From NCBI RefSeq assembly GCF_016482785.1, contig NZ_JAEMXM010000007.1, positions 124,001 to 188,000 on the forward strand: a DNA stretch of 64,000 nucleotides, written 5' to 3'. A program made the translations under genes and the position numbers. The notes beneath the pieces are model-generated. The model was given only the letters and a program-made list of their open reading frames with translations, had not been told where the DNA came from and did no database searches. Positions 46,101 through 55,387 of this stretch are shown here, one piece after another (the first letter of the stretch is position 1; each line of letters starts with the position of its first letter). This DNA is from Paenibacillus alkalitolerans (lineage in GTDB: Bacteria > Bacillota > Bacilli > Paenibacillales > YIM-B00363).

Positions 46101-46254
46101 CCAACTTTCGCCCCGACATTCTATCTTCGTAGGATACAGGCTCCGGAGTCACCCAAGCCGTCACGTCCAGTGCCGAAATCGGCGCATAGATGTACTCTTT
46201 GATCCGATTCAACATTGATTTCAACTGCTCCGGTTTGACTGTTTCGTACGGCAT
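43192..46254 (-). CDS. alpha-mannosidase, glycoside hydrolase family 38
   Basis: A 1020-residue cytoplasmic enzyme that removes alpha-linked mannose with retention. GHAHIDLAWLW (241-251) supplies zinc ligands His and Asp. WMPDVFGY contains the probable nucleophile Asp356. The middle helical domain and the long C-terminal beta domains of GH38 follow (NDCKYGHRAENNVLDLNLLR is a typical block). First gene of the operon 46254-35215, with ATG after AAGGAG. Absence of a signal peptide means that oligosaccharides are imported before cleavage. Confidence 0.95.
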   Translation of the reverse strand: MPYETVKPEQLKSMLNRIKEYIYAPISALDVTAWVTPEPVSYEDRMSGRKLELTPGDKWGNLWDCAWFRFTGRVPETAKGAKVVLLIDVNGELCLVDDEGSPSQGLTNVNSEFDLSLGLPGKRVVDVSEASTGEETIDLWGDAGCNDLFGRYRSGTLKEAVIAVCREDARQLYYDAEVLLETAERLPAGSVRKDRIFKALYDVSLLLTDLTDERVAKARGILGEQLTKRGGDPVLTISAVGHAHIDLAWLWPIRETIRKGARTFSTALKMMERYPDYVFGASQPQLYDWMKKRYPKLYGRVKERIREGRWEPQGAMWVESDTNVPGGESLVRQILYGKRFFMQEFGQEMKTLWMPDVFGYTASLPQILKKSGVDHMMTQKLSWSEYNRHPHHTFMWEGIDGSKVLTHMPPEDTYNSPAAPRSIVKAEQNYLDKNVSEHCLMLFGIGDGGGGPGEEHLERLSREKNLLGLSPVVQEPSSKFFDKLSEGAGRYQTWRGELYLEKHQGTLTSQARNKRYNRKLEKALRELEFAAVMAEMAAGIRYPAEELEEIWKEVLLYQFHDILPGSSIKRVYDESLERYAELLERVERLITEAYGAVAGRLFVPGVDERAVAAFNSLPWEREEWLKANGRWLRVRVPAMGCAMTNAEPAAEAETAPAIGTEAEIHSFPELRASAAGRIVENDLLAVKFAEDGAIVSIRDKEYRREVVPQGQKANELRVFHDRGDAWDFRHDYRQTGGMPLQLIEMTEFADGPTAGLKMRYRFGQSLLTQKVVLTQGSRRIDFVTNVDWKESDKMLRTSFPVDVRSDSVSCEIQFGYLKRPTHRNTMWDYAKDEICAQHWIDLSEPDYGVALLNDCKYGHRAENNVLDLNLLRSPSYPDPEADRAEHEFTYSLYPHKGDHIQAEVYKRGYELNIPLRTAVKANNLGSEGKLTGTHSFLKLDHPNVMIETVKRAEDGEDVVIRLYETAGTRIQTNLYIGFQMSEAWLADLMEERVQQLDINEQTLTLSFTPFEIKTLRLTAF

Positions 46255-46297
46255 TTTTCAGTCTCCTTTGTAAGCTGTTTCAATTTTCTGTAATTTA

Positions 46298-46316
46298 ACA
46301 ATAATATAACTATTGT
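46298..46316. promoter_or_regulatory. candidate operator upstream of the glycan operon
   Basis: ACAATA (46298-46303) and TATTGT (46311-46316) form an inverted repeat with a 7-bp AT-rich spacer, 44 bp upstream of the GH38 start. It is a plausible binding site for the GntR-LacI regulator encoded next to it. Confidence 0.45.
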
Positions 46317-46348
46317 GCATATTCAATATGTTTTTATTAAATATACAT

Positions 46349-46376
46349 AAAAAACCTTTTCCATGTCGGAAAAGGT
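46349..46376. terminator. terminator after the GntR-LacI regulator gene
   Basis: ACCTTTTCC (46354-46362) pairs with GGAAAAGGT (46368-46376), loop ATGTC. A six-T run follows on the minus strand and a T-rich tail on the plus strand. Confidence 0.85.
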
Positions 46377-46393
46377 CTTATTTTTATACTTAT

Positions 46394-47566
46394 TTAATTG
46401 GATGGCGCCGAGCGATGCCGGCCGGACGTCTGCCGTACGACCAGTTCCGGTTCGATCAACGTTTTGCTGTACTTGCCGCCGCGGCCCGCGCCGCTTTGTA
46501 TGATTTCGAGAAGCTTGCCCGCCGCGCGGTAACCCATTTCGAATTCGAACTGTTTGATGTGGGTGAAGAAACTGAACTCCTCCACAATCGATGTCGGGTC
46601 GTCGAAGCTGACGATGGACATGTCGTCCGGCACGCTTAAACCGGCTTGGCGAGCCATCTGATAGATTTGGACTCCGAGCTTCCCGTTAAGCGTAATGTAT
46701 GCCGTCGCCATCCGGTTGCGGATATACCGGAACAGCGGGTGCGTTTCGGCGTCTTTCAGGCTCTCCACCTGGAACCCTGTTATGATGTGTGCCGGGTTGA
46801 TAAGAGCCCCTTTCTCTTTTAACGCGTTCATATATCCCTCGATCCGTTCCTGCACCGTGACGGTTTGCAGCGGCGAATCGGAGCAGATCGCGATTTCGCG
46901 GTGACCGAGCTCCCATAGATGATCGACCGCGAGAGCGGTGCCAAGCCTGCCATCCGCAGCGATATAATGGGTCTCAACGCCGGGCAAATAACGGTCGACG
47001 AGCACGAACGGAAAGCCGGCGAATTTCATGCTCAGTATTTCCTCGTTATACTGCTCCTCGTCCACCGGGAAGATCAGCAGCCCTTCCGCGCCGATTTCCT
47101 GAAGCGTCTTGATGGCTTCTTTTTCTTCCTCGACCGCGCCGCCCGATAACAGGATGATCGGTCGATAACCTCTCTCGCCCAGCGCTTTCCTTACCCCTTC
47201 GATCAGCCTGATGGCGAAATAATCATAGATGGAAGGCATGATGAGGCCGATCATTTTCGTCTGCCTGCGGGCGGCTGCCCGTTCCGAGATTTTTACTGTT
47301 GCGGCGGAAATGTCCGGCGCTTCGGAGGCGGCCTCCGGCTCCCGGCCGCTTACAAAGCTGCCTCTGCCCGGCACACGGGTGATAAGTCCTTCGTTAGCCA
47401 AGCCGGACAACGCTTTGACGACCGTTATTTTGCTCACGTCGAAACGATCCATCAGCTCTTTCTCCATCGGAATACGGTCGCCGGTCTTCAACTCTTCCGT
47501 TTCTATCAGCTTGCGGATATAGTCTTGTATTTTCTGATAAAGCGGTATGCGGTCGGTTGTGTTCAT
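46394..47566 (-). CDS. GntR-LacI hybrid transcriptional regulator (AraR-like architecture)
   Basis: A 390-residue regulator. Residues 1-75 form a GntR-type winged helix (GDRIPMEKELMDRFDVSKIT, then PGRGSFVSG). Residues about 110-385 form a LacI-type sugar-binding domain (IGLIMPSIYDYFAIRLIEGV, FVLVDRYLPGV, DMSIVSFDDP). This pairing is that of AraR. It probably represses the glycan operon downstream until the imported sugar binds. TTGTATTTTTGATACAG in its own upstream region (about 47594-47612) resembles a GntR-type half-palindrome and may mediate autoregulation. Confidence 0.9.
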   Translation of the reverse strand: MNTTDRIPLYQKIQDYIRKLIETEELKTGDRIPMEKELMDRFDVSKITVVKALSGLANEGLITRVPGRGSFVSGREPEAASEAPDISAATVKISERAAARRQTKMIGLIMPSIYDYFAIRLIEGVRKALGERGYRPIILLSGGAVEEEKEAIKTLQEIGAEGLLIFPVDEEQYNEEILSMKFAGFPFVLVDRYLPGVETHYIAADGRLGTALAVDHLWELGHREIAICSDSPLQTVTVQERIEGYMNALKEKGALINPAHIITGFQVESLKDAETHPLFRYIRNRMATAYITLNGKLGVQIYQMARQAGLSVPDDMSIVSFDDPTSIVEEFSFFTHIKQFEFEMGYRAAGKLLEIIQSGAGRGGKYSKTLIEPELVVRQTSGRHRSAPSN

Positions 47567-48061
47567 TTCGGCTCACCAAGCTTCTGTCGTATATTTGTAT
47601 TTTTGATACAGAATTTTAAAGTTCCTAATAGCACTGCAATGACGAGTAAATTCTGTACCAAGAAAAGCTTCCTCTAGTTGCGGTCTTGCTTCTATGCATG
47701 TGCTCGATGAAGTTTATCTTTATTGCTTCGATAGAAGCTTTCCTTATATACATTATATATATATACGATATTCCGCAACAGATATCCTTTATTGGCGTTT
47801 GGCGGAAACAAAGTATCAAACGACTGCCCGTCTCCTATCGCCTTACGACCTATTTTTTCATAAGATTAGCGTCGTTATTTGTCATTCCATGTCATTACTT
47901 AGTAACCTTTGTCGAAATACTTGAAATAATTATATAATAACATATTTAATATATATTGTGTGGCTTCGTTGTGGGAATAACCATAAACAGCCGAAGAAGG
48001 CGGTGAATCGGGAAGGCGAAGAACGAAAGCTCCACCAAATTGCGAAAAAGAGGTGTGAATC
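47567..48061. other. 495-bp AT-rich intergenic region
   Basis: No gene is supported. It holds the upstream regions of the divergent gntR-lacI and GxGYxYP genes, an alternating TA stretch around 47745-47766, and an 8-bp inverted repeat AAAGCTTC (47664-47671)/GAAGCTTT (47734-47741). It is clearly more AT-rich than the flanking genes. Confidence 0.6.
47909..47938 (+). promoter_or_regulatory. candidate promoter of the GxGYxYP gene
   Basis: TTGTCG (47909-47914), 18-bp spacer, perfect TATAAT (47933-47938). The start codon is at 48062, giving a leader of about 115 nt. Confidence 0.6.
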
Positions 48062-50110
48062 GTGTTTCGAAAGCTGACGGTTATTAGTCTCGCATTAATC
48101 TGCATGCTGAGCTTGCCTATCGGCGCAGCCGCCGACTCGGCGTCAAGCCCGCAAGCCGGCTCCATTACATGGCCCAAGCACCAGGGGCTGCCAACGTTCG
48201 CGGAAGCAAAGAAGCTGGATGTCACGGATATTTATGACGCTCCCGGAGACATCAAGCTCCTGATGGCCACGTTGCAAGGCGTCGTCAACCGCGCGGAGCC
48301 GCGCATCTACCTGTTGGAAAACAAAGAAGAAGGCGAATTTACTTGGCTGAACGATTTGGATGTCCCTTATCATGTTCATGGCGATTACCGGGATATCGTC
48401 CGAAAATATAAAGACGAGATCGAAGGCATTATCGTATACGACCCGGCAGTTCCCGACTCCATCAACGTGGCGACCACGCTGGCGGGGTTGAAAGACGCGG
48501 CAGTGGCGAGTCCGGAGCTCGCGTCGAAATTAACGGAAGCCCCCTTCAACCTAGAGGTACTGGAAGACCTGCGGGGCCGGTTCAAGGACCGGTTGGACGC
48601 TTATCAATGGCAATATGATCATCTTTGGGAGCAAACGACTCATCGGATGCTGATCGGTTTAAGCCCGGATACGTCCGTCAGAATGCCGCCGGGACTTCCC
48701 GCTTCATTCCGGATCATCGCGGAGGAGACGACGCAGGAGCGCGAAGCGAACAACCGGAAGGTCTACGATTTGGATTTGTCCGGTTTTCTTGGGAAAGAAT
48801 CCGTTTATCTCCGCTTTGACGACGCCTTCCCGCAAGACGGCTGGGGGCCTGCCGTGCATGAGGTAACCGTAAAAGCCGACGGGCAGGTGATTGCGCAGTT
48901 TATTCCGGGCACTCCTGAAGAAACGCCGTTTCTGTACGACCCCCAAAACTCGCAATTATCGGCGGGGAGCGGCGGACACCGTTTCGCGGACAACGGCCGC
49001 TACTTCGTATACGAGTTCACGCCGCCTGCCGGAACGAAGCAGCTGACCGCGTCCGTGGATATGTGGAACCAATTCAAGGTTTCCGCCGGGAACGAGAAGC
49101 CGCCTACCTCAGGGCAGAAAGAGCCATACGGATATCTTCGCGATTATGCGGTTGCAAATAAGGCGATGGTATTCTGGCTTGAAGTGAACGTGCCCGAACA
49201 GAAAGCGCTGTTCGAGCGCATCCTGTCCGACGTTGAGCCGGGAACGCCGTACTTGGGCTGGTTCAGCAACGACTTCGAGGGCGAATTCAGCTCCGTCGAA
49301 GTAACGTCGAGACATGGCGTCTACGTCCTTGCGGCGGACTGGTTCAGCAACCTGACCGTCTTCTCTGGAACGAAGGTAAAGCCCTACATTCAGAAGCCGG
49401 TCAAAGCGCCGCAGTTGAAGAACAAAATTTACGTCACGTATACGTTCAGCGAGGGCGACAATTTCCAATACAACCAGCACCGGATGCGGATCCTGTGGGA
49501 CGACCCGAACCGCGGCAAAGTGCCGATCAACTGGACGTCGAGCCCGCTGCTTTATGACGGCGCGCCGGCCATGCTGAATTATTACCGGTCGACCGCGACC
49601 GCGAACGACCTGCTCATCGCCGGGCCTTCGGGAGCCGGATACTTTTATCCGAACGTGTGGCCGGAAAACACTTTTTCCGATTTCCTGAAGCGTACCAACC
49701 TTTACTTAAATAAGACCGGCATGACGATCCCGTATGTGCTGAACCGGATCGAAGGCCGGAACGTGCCGCTCAGCGAATCGGTCGTCTCCGCCTACCGGGA
49801 CGAATATAACGTCCCCGGCCTCTTCCTGAGCTGGGAGGACCGTTATGGCGTCGAACTGGCGAACGGCAGCATCCCGGTGTCCACGATTCAAGGCATCAGC
49901 ACCGTACAGGACGGAAAGAACATATTGGCGAACGCCAAAGCAAACTGGGACGGCAAGTCGCCGCTGTTCGTCTCTTTGGGATTGCTCGCTTGGAGCATGA
50001 CGCCTTCGGATGTCGTCGCAATTACCGAATCGCTCGGAGAGGAATTCGAGGCCGTAACGGCGGATCATTATTTCTCGCTGCTCCGGGAAGCGTACGGACT
50101 TCAGAAATAA
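48062..50110 (+). CDS. secreted GxGYxYP-family protein
   Basis: A 682-residue exported protein. A signal peptide (residues 1-24, VISLALICMLSLPIGAAADS) is followed by a GxGYxYP N-terminal-type domain (TLQGVVNRAEPRIYLL). A central beta-sandwich insert (about 240-350, SGFLGKESVYLRFDDAF) looks like a carbohydrate-binding module. The GxGYxYP domain carries the name motif as GAGYFYP near residue 523. The family is found in polysaccharide-degrading bacteria and its activity is not established. The start is GTG with AGAGGTG upstream. It stands alone beside the mannoside cluster and may act on the same glycans outside the cell, which is an inference. Confidence 0.85.
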   Translation: MFRKLTVISLALICMLSLPIGAAADSASSPQAGSITWPKHQGLPTFAEAKKLDVTDIYDAPGDIKLLMATLQGVVNRAEPRIYLLENKEEGEFTWLNDLDVPYHVHGDYRDIVRKYKDEIEGIIVYDPAVPDSINVATTLAGLKDAAVASPELASKLTEAPFNLEVLEDLRGRFKDRLDAYQWQYDHLWEQTTHRMLIGLSPDTSVRMPPGLPASFRIIAEETTQEREANNRKVYDLDLSGFLGKESVYLRFDDAFPQDGWGPAVHEVTVKADGQVIAQFIPGTPEETPFLYDPQNSQLSAGSGGHRFADNGRYFVYEFTPPAGTKQLTASVDMWNQFKVSAGNEKPPTSGQKEPYGYLRDYAVANKAMVFWLEVNVPEQKALFERILSDVEPGTPYLGWFSNDFEGEFSSVEVTSRHGVYVLAADWFSNLTVFSGTKVKPYIQKPVKAPQLKNKIYVTYTFSEGDNFQYNQHRMRILWDDPNRGKVPINWTSSPLLYDGAPAMLNYYRSTATANDLLIAGPSGAGYFYPNVWPENTFSDFLKRTNLYLNKTGMTIPYVLNRIEGRNVPLSESVVSAYRDEYNVPGLFLSWEDRYGVELANGSIPVSTIQGISTVQDGKNILANAKANWDGKSPLFVSLGLLAWSMTPSDVVAITESLGEEFEAVTADHYFSLLREAYGLQK

Positions 50111-50166
50111 CCTGGAAGCGAGCACATCGCCTTGTTGTAACAACGGTACAATATTATTATGAAATC

Positions 50167-50200
50167 GAGCAGGCCTATGCGCGTGCGCATAGGCCTGCTC
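50167..50200. terminator. long perfect hairpin between convergent GxGYxYP and argH genes
   Basis: GAGCAGGCCTATGCGC (50167-50182) and GCGCATAGGCCTGCTC (50185-50200) are exact complements. The stem is very stable, but T runs on either side are poor. It probably ends both converging transcripts. Confidence 0.7.
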
Positions 50201-50235
50201 AATTTACTTTGGTTCCACTTAATAGCTCTTCATTG

Positions 50236-51672
50236 TTATTCGCCGGGTCCGGCCAGTCCTGCGAGCGGCGCATGCTCCGCCGCCCAGGCGCGCGCTTCCG
50301 CGGCGGCGGCTTCGGCGCGCGCGACTCCCTCGCGCACCTGCGCGAACGCGGTGCCGCCGTATACGGCGCGCGCGTTCACCACGTGCTCCGGCTGGAGCAC
50401 GTCGAAGATGTCGCTCCCGAACTCGGGAGCGAACTCTTGAAACTCCTCCAACGAGAGTTCCAGCAATACCTTGCCGCGCTCGATGCAGTAGAGCACGAGC
50501 TTGCCGATAATCTCGTGCGCCTGGCGGAACGGGATGCCCTTGTGCACGAGATAGTCGGCGATGTCGGTCGCGTTCGAGAAATCGCGGTCCACCGCCGCCC
50601 GCATGCGGTCCTTCCGGACCTGCATGCTCGCGATCATCGGCGCCATCAACCGCAGCGCGCCGCCGACCGTCTTCACCGTGTCGAACATCCCTTCCTTGTC
50701 CTCCTGCATATCCTTATTGTAGGCGAGAGGAAGGGATTTCAGCACGGTGAGCAAGCCGACGAGGTTGCCGTATACCCGTCCGGTTTTGCCGCGGACGAGC
50801 TCGGCCACGTCCGGATTTTTCTTCTGCGGCATAATGGAGCTGCCGGTGCAGAACGCGTCGTCCAGCTCGACGAAGCCGAACTCCGTGCTCGACCACAGCA
50901 CCAGCTCCTCGCACAAGCGCGACAGGTGCGTCATCAACAGCGACGCATTCGACAAGAACTCTACGATAAAATCGCGGTCGCTCACTGCGTCTAATGAGTT
51001 ATCGTAAATCCGCGAAAACCCGAGCAGCTGCTTCGTCATCATCCGGTCGATCGCAAATGTCGTACCCGCTAACGCGCCCGCGCCAAGCGGGAGCATGTCC
51101 GCGCGCTTATACGAATCCATGAACCGCTCCGCATCGCGGCTGAACATCGCCACGTACGCGAGCAAGTGATGGGCGAACGAGATCGGCTGCGCCCGCTGCA
51201 AATGCGTATACCCCGGAACAACGGTCTCCACGTTCTCCTGTGCCTGCGCAATCAAAGCCTCTTGCAGCCCGGCGAGCAGCTCCACAAACTCAACGATCCG
51301 CTTGCGCAAGTACAGATGCATGTCCGTCGCCACTTGATCGTTGCGGCTGCGGCCCGTATGCAGCTTGCCGCCGACGGGACCGATATCCTCGATCAGCAGC
51401 TTCTCCACCGTCATGTGTATATCTTCGCTGGAAGCCGAAAACTCCACTTCACCGCGGGATAATTTGCCCAATACACGCTGCAGACCGCCAATGATCTTGT
51501 CTACATCTTCCTCAGGCAAAATGCCGCAGCGCCCCAGCATCGTCACATGCGCAATGCTTCCTTGAATATCTTCTTCATACAGCTCGCGGTCAAAAAAGAC
51601 GGAAGCGGTATATTCCTCGACCAACGCGTCGGTCGCTTTCGTGAACCGGCCGCCCCAAAGCTTTTCCGCCAT
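50236..51672 (-). CDS. argH: argininosuccinate lyase
   Basis: Last step of arginine synthesis: argininosuccinate to arginine plus fumarate. It has 478 residues; the aspartase/fumarase superfamily signature [12 protein letters not shown] is present (mobile catalytic Ser loop), as are [12 protein letters not shown] and [11 protein letters not shown]. The frame opens at 51732, but ATG 51672 ([10 protein letters not shown]) follows AGGAGGG and is the conserved start. The C-terminus is Ala-rich ([20 protein letters not shown]), a little longer than usual. It follows argG on the same strand after 139 bp. Confidence 0.97.
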   Translation of the reverse strand: MAEKLWGGRFTKATDALVEEYTASVFFDRELYEEDIQGSIAHVTMLGRCGILPEEDVDKIIGGLQRVLGKLSRGEVEFSASSEDIHMTVEKLLIEDIGPVGGKLHTGRSRNDQVATDMHLYLRKRIVEFVELLAGLQEALIAQAQENVETVVPGYTHLQRAQPISFAHHLLAYVAMFSRDAERFMDSYKRADMLPLGAGALAGTTFAIDRMMTKQLLGFSRIYDNSLDAVSDRDFIVEFLSNASLLMTHLSRLCEELVLWSSTEFGFVELDDAFCTGSSIMPQKKNPDVAELVRGKTGRVYGNLVGLLTVLKSLPLAYNKDMQEDKEGMFDTVKTVGGALRLMAPMIASMQVRKDRMRAAVDRDFSNATDIADYLVHKGIPFRQAHEIIGKLVLYCIERGKVLLELSLEEFQEFAPEFGSDIFDVLQPEHVVNARAVYGGTAFAQVREGVARAEAAAAEARAWAAEHAPLAGLAGPGE

Positions 51673-51811
51673 TATCTTTACCCTCCTAATTAACACAGCA
51701 GGGAGCCGGCAATGAGCTTTGCCGACCCCCACCAGCCCGTCATATTTATGTTCAGTCAGGAAAGGCGACTAATACGCTCGTCACCTGCCTTGTCGTCCCA
51801 GCTATCGCCTC

Positions 51812-53104
51812 TTACTTACCCGCAGGTACCGCCTGCTCCGCCTTCGCCGTACCGGCCGACGCGCCGCCGACGCCTTCCGCGCCGTGCACGCTCGACGTGA
51901 CGCGAAGCCGCAGAGCGTTCAGCCGGATAAATCCGGTAGCGTCCCCTTGATTGTACGCCTGCGTCGGATCGGCTTCCATCGTGGCGATGTCCGGGTTGTA
52001 CAAGCTGACCGGGCTCTTCACGCCTGCCGCCATCACGTTGCCCTTGTACAGCTTCAACCGGACCGTACCCGCAACGTGCTTCTGGCTCTCGGTGACGAGC
52101 GCCTGCAGCGCAAGCCGTTCCGGAGCGAACCAGAATCCGTTGTATACAAGCGACGCGTATTTCGGGATCAAAGAATCCCGCAGATGCATTACGTCGCGGT
52201 CCATCGTGATCGACTCCATAATCCGGTGCGCTTTGAACAGCACCGTTCCGCCCGGCGTCTCGTATACGCCGCGGCTCTTCATGCCGACGAACCGGTTTTC
52301 CACCATATCGATCCGCCCGACGCCGTGTTTGCCGCCGATCTCGTTCAACGTCTCCATCACCTGCAGCGGCGTCAACCGCTTGCCGTTGACGGCGACACAG
52401 TCACCCTTCTCAAACTCGAGCTCCACGTATTCCGCCTCATCGGGAGCAAGCTCCGGATCGACGCTCATTACGTACATATCGCGGACGTCAACCGCCGTCG
52501 AGTCAAACCATGGATCCTCCAGCATGCCGCTCTCGAACGAAATATGCAGCAGGTTCCGATCCGTGGAATAAGGCTTCGACGCCGTCGCCTTCACCGGAAT
52601 GCCGTGCGATTCCGCGTACGCGATCATCTCCGCGCGACCCGGGAATTGCGCCCGGAATTCCTCGATCCGCCACGGCGCGACAACCTCAAGCTCAGGCGCA
52701 AGCGCCGCGGCCGTCAGCTCGAACCGGACTTGGTCGTTCCCTTTGCCCGTTGCGCCGTGCGCGATGGCGAACGCGCCTTCCGCGCGCGCAATCTCGACCA
52801 TCCGCTTCGCGATCAACGGCCGCGCGATCGAAGTCCCCAGCAAATACTGACCTTCGTACAACGCTCCCGCTTGAAACATCGGATAGATGAAATCCTTCGC
52901 GAATTCCGCGCGAAGATCTTCAATGTATACCTTGGACGCACCGGTGTTGTACGCCTTTTCCTCCAAACCGTCCAATTCGTCCGCCTGCCCGATATCGGCC
53001 GTGAACGCGATGATCTCCGCGTCGAACGTTTCCTTCAACCACGCGAGAATGACCGACGTATCCAGACCCCCGGAATACGCGAGTACAATTTTTTGCTTCG
53101 ACAT
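51812..53104 (-). CDS. argG: argininosuccinate synthase
   Basis: Joins citrulline and aspartate with ATP. It has 430 residues; the P-loop [10 protein letters not shown] is at 8-17, [14 protein letters not shown] follows, and [18 protein letters not shown] is present. The frame opens at 53137; ATG 53104 follows GGAGGAG. The last 25 residues are a low-complexity Gly/Ala extension beyond the normal end. It follows argF by 60 bp and probably continues the arg transcript. Confidence 0.97.
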   Translation of the reverse strand: MSKQKIVLAYSGGLDTSVILAWLKETFDAEIIAFTADIGQADELDGLEEKAYNTGASKVYIEDLRAEFAKDFIYPMFQAGALYEGQYLLGTSIARPLIAKRMVEIARAEGAFAIAHGATGKGNDQVRFELTAAALAPELEVVAPWRIEEFRAQFPGRAEMIAYAESHGIPVKATASKPYSTDRNLLHISFESGMLEDPWFDSTAVDVRDMYVMSVDPELAPDEAEYVELEFEKGDCVAVNGKRLTPLQVMETLNEIGGKHGVGRIDMVENRFVGMKSRGVYETPGGTVLFKAHRIMESITMDRDVMHLRDSLIPKYASLVYNGFWFAPERLALQALVTESQKHVAGTVRLKLYKGNVMAAGVKSPVSLYNPDIATMEADPTQAYNQGDATGFIRLNALRLRVTSSVHGAEGVGGASAGTAKAEQAVPAGK

Positions 53105-53164
53105 AGCCGCCGCTCCTCCTGCTTTTGCATGAATCATTTTTCCAATTCGTTTAATTTCAATCCG

Positions 53165-54136
53165 CTATCCCATCAACGCCGCCATAATCGCTTTCTGAGC
53201 GTGCAGCCTGTTTTCCGCTTGGTCAAACACAATCGAGTTGGCTCCGTCGATGACATCCGCGCTTACTTCTTCACCGCGGTGGGCCGGCAAGCAATGCATG
53301 AACAAGTAATCCGGCTTTGCATAACGCACCAAATCCGCATTCACTTGATATTTCGAGAACGCCTTCTCGCGATCCTTCTGCTCCTGTTCGAAGCCCATGC
53401 TCGCCCATACATCCGTGTACACAACGTCCGCACCGGCAATAGCCTCTTTCGGATCGCGGCAGAACGTGTAACTGCCTCCGGTTTGAGCCGCATGCTCTTT
53501 CGTCAGCTGCACGACTCCCGCATCGGGCTCGTAGCCGTCCGGAGAAGACACGGCCATGTGCATGCCGAACTTGGCCGCGCCCATCATGAGCGAATGCACC
53601 ATATTGTTCCCGTCGCCGATATACGCAACCTTCAAGCCCGCCAATTTCCCTTTATACTCGAGCACCGTCATATAATCCGCCAAAGCTTGGCACGGGTGCG
53701 ACAAATCGGTCAACCCGTTGATGACCGGAACGGTCGCATAACGGGCAAGTTCAATGACATTGCGGTGGGCGAACGTGCGGATCATGATGCCGTCCACGTA
53801 ACGAGACAACACTTTCGCCGTATCCGCGATCGTCTCGCCGCGCCCCAGCTGGATATCGTTCTTGGAGAGGAACAGCGCGGAGCCGCCCAGCTGCGTAATC
53901 CCGACTTCGAACGAAACGCGCGTACGTGTCGACGCCTTCTCGAAAATCATACCCAGCGTCTTGCCCTTCAACGGGTGATACGTTTCCCCCGACTTCTGCT
54001 TCTTCTTCAACTCGATCCCCAATCGGACCAGATACATTAACTCCTCCGGCGTGTAATCGACCAAAGCCAGGAAGTCCCTGCCTCTCAATACGTCTGCGCT
54101 TCCCTCGGCGGGAACCTTCAACGCTGCTTCCATCAT
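53165..54136 (-). CDS. argF: ornithine carbamoyltransferase
   Basis: Forms citrulline from ornithine and carbamoyl phosphate. It has 324 residues from the chosen start: carbamoyl phosphate loop STRTRVSFE, DLSHPCQALAD, DVWASMG, and the catalytic HCLPAHRGEEV. The frame opens at 54235, but ATG-ATG at 54136/54133 follows AAGGGGAGAGG and gives the usual length. It lies 32 bp after argD. Confidence 0.97.
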   Translation of the reverse strand: MMEAALKVPAEGSADVLRGRDFLALVDYTPEELMYLVRLGIELKKKQKSGETYHPLKGKTLGMIFEKASTRTRVSFEVGITQLGGSALFLSKNDIQLGRGETIADTAKVLSRYVDGIMIRTFAHRNVIELARYATVPVINGLTDLSHPCQALADYMTVLEYKGKLAGLKVAYIGDGNNMVHSLMMGAAKFGMHMAVSSPDGYEPDAGVVQLTKEHAAQTGGSYTFCRDPKEAIAGADVVYTDVWASMGFEQEQKDREKAFSKYQVNADLVRYAKPDYLFMHCLPAHRGEEVSADVIDGANSIVFDQAENRLHAQKAIMAALMG

Positions 54137-54168
54137 GACCGCCTCTCCCCTTTCTTCATCGCGTGTAT

Positions 54169-55359
54169 TTACACGGCAACCCCGTTTTTCGATTTCAAAA
54201 TGATTCCCGCGAGCGCATCCAAACCGCCGAACCACTCGTCTTCCCCAATGGTGAGCGCCGGCAGCAGCCGAATGACATTCGGTCCCGCGGTGATTACGAG
54301 CAGCCCTTCCTTCTGAGCCGCCATCACGATATCCGTAACCGGTGAAGCGAGCTCGATGCCGATCAACAAGCCAAGTCCGCGAACGCTCACCAATTCCGGA
54401 TGATCCGCCAAAGCGGCGCGCAGCCGCAGCATGCCTTCCGTACCGAGCCGGGCCGCACGCTTTGGCAGCTCCTCCCGCTTCATCGTTTCAAGCGTCGCAA
54501 TAGCCGCCGAGCAAGCGATCGGCGTTCCGCCGAACGTGGACCCGTGGCTTCCCGCGGAAAATCCGTCCCGCAGGAACGCTTTACCGAGCATCGCGCCGAT
54601 CGGGAATCCGCTGCCGAGACCCTTCGCGAGCGTAATAATGTCCGGTTCAACGCCGTAGTGCTGGTACCCGAACATTTGGCCCGTGCGGCCAATACCGGTT
54701 TGGATTTCATCCGCAATGAGCAGCAGACCGTGTTTCTCGCACAGTCGCTTCACTCCGGCCGCAAACGCCGGGCCGGCGGGATTGACGCCGCCCTCTCCCT
54801 GCACGAACTCCATTATAATCGCGCAGGTCCGGTCGTTGATCGCCGCTTCCAACGCTTCAAGATTGTTATACTCCACGTGAACGAATCCCGCCGGCAGCGG
54901 GTCGAACCCGTCCTTCACTTTGTCTTGGCCCGTCGCCGTTAACGTCGCCAACGTGCGCCCGTGGAACGAGCTTTGGAACGCGATGATTTCATAACGGTTA
55001 TTGCCGAGCACCTTCCGGTTGTACCTTCTGGCAAGCTTGATCGCCGCTTCGTTCGCTTCGGCCCCGCTGTTGCAAAAGAACGCCAAATCCGCGCAGCCTG
55101 CCTCCGCCAGCATCGAGGCCAGCTTCTCCTGCCCCGGAATTTCAAACAAATTCGATACGTGCCACAAGTTCTCCAATTGATCGATTAACGCCTGTTTCAC
55201 CGCGTCAGGTGCATGGCCGAGGCCGGTGACGGCGATGCCGCTCATCAAGTCGAGATATTCGCGGCCGTTCTCGTCCCATACTTTGCTGCCTTTGCCTTTC
55301 ACCAACCGCGCAGAGAAAAAAGGAGCGTAATTCGGAAACAACGCCTCGCGTCCGCTCAC
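54169..55359 (-). CDS. argD: acetylornithine aminotransferase
   Basis: PLP-dependent class III aminotransferase, 396 residues, converting N-acetylglutamate semialdehyde to N-acetylornithine. NSGAEANEAAIKLAR, LIADEIQTGIGRTG and the PLP lysine in TLAKGLGSGFPIGAML are present. An ATG at 55374 is in frame but has no ribosome binding site. GTG 55359 is preceded by GGGAGGG six bases upstream and is preferred. It lies 28 bp after argB. Confidence 0.96.
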   Translation of the reverse strand: MSGREALFPNYAPFFSARLVKGKGSKVWDENGREYLDLMSGIAVTGLGHAPDAVKQALIDQLENLWHVSNLFEIPGQEKLASMLAEAGCADLAFFCNSGAEANEAAIKLARRYNRKVLGNNRYEIIAFQSSFHGRTLATLTATGQDKVKDGFDPLPAGFVHVEYNNLEALEAAINDRTCAIIMEFVQGEGGVNPAGPAFAAGVKRLCEKHGLLLIADEIQTGIGRTGQMFGYQHYGVEPDIITLAKGLGSGFPIGAMLGKAFLRDGFSAGSHGSTFGGTPIACSAAIATLETMKREELPKRAARLGTEGMLRLRAALADHPELVSVRGLGLLIGIELASPVTDIVMAAQKEGLLVITAGPNVIRLLPALTIGEDEWFGGLDALAGIILKSKNGVAV

Positions 55360-55387
55360 AGCGATCCCTCCCATTCGTCGTCCGGCG

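Noticed and set aside
51884-54040. 718-codon plus-strand frame opposite argG and argF
   Set aside because: Long antisense frames arise from biased codon use in the real minus-strand genes; it is Arg/His-rich with no domain. The same applies to the long frames opposite uvrA (2486-3646), ctpB (29433-30461), GH38 (43432-44850) and the DUF4965 gene (38628-39596).
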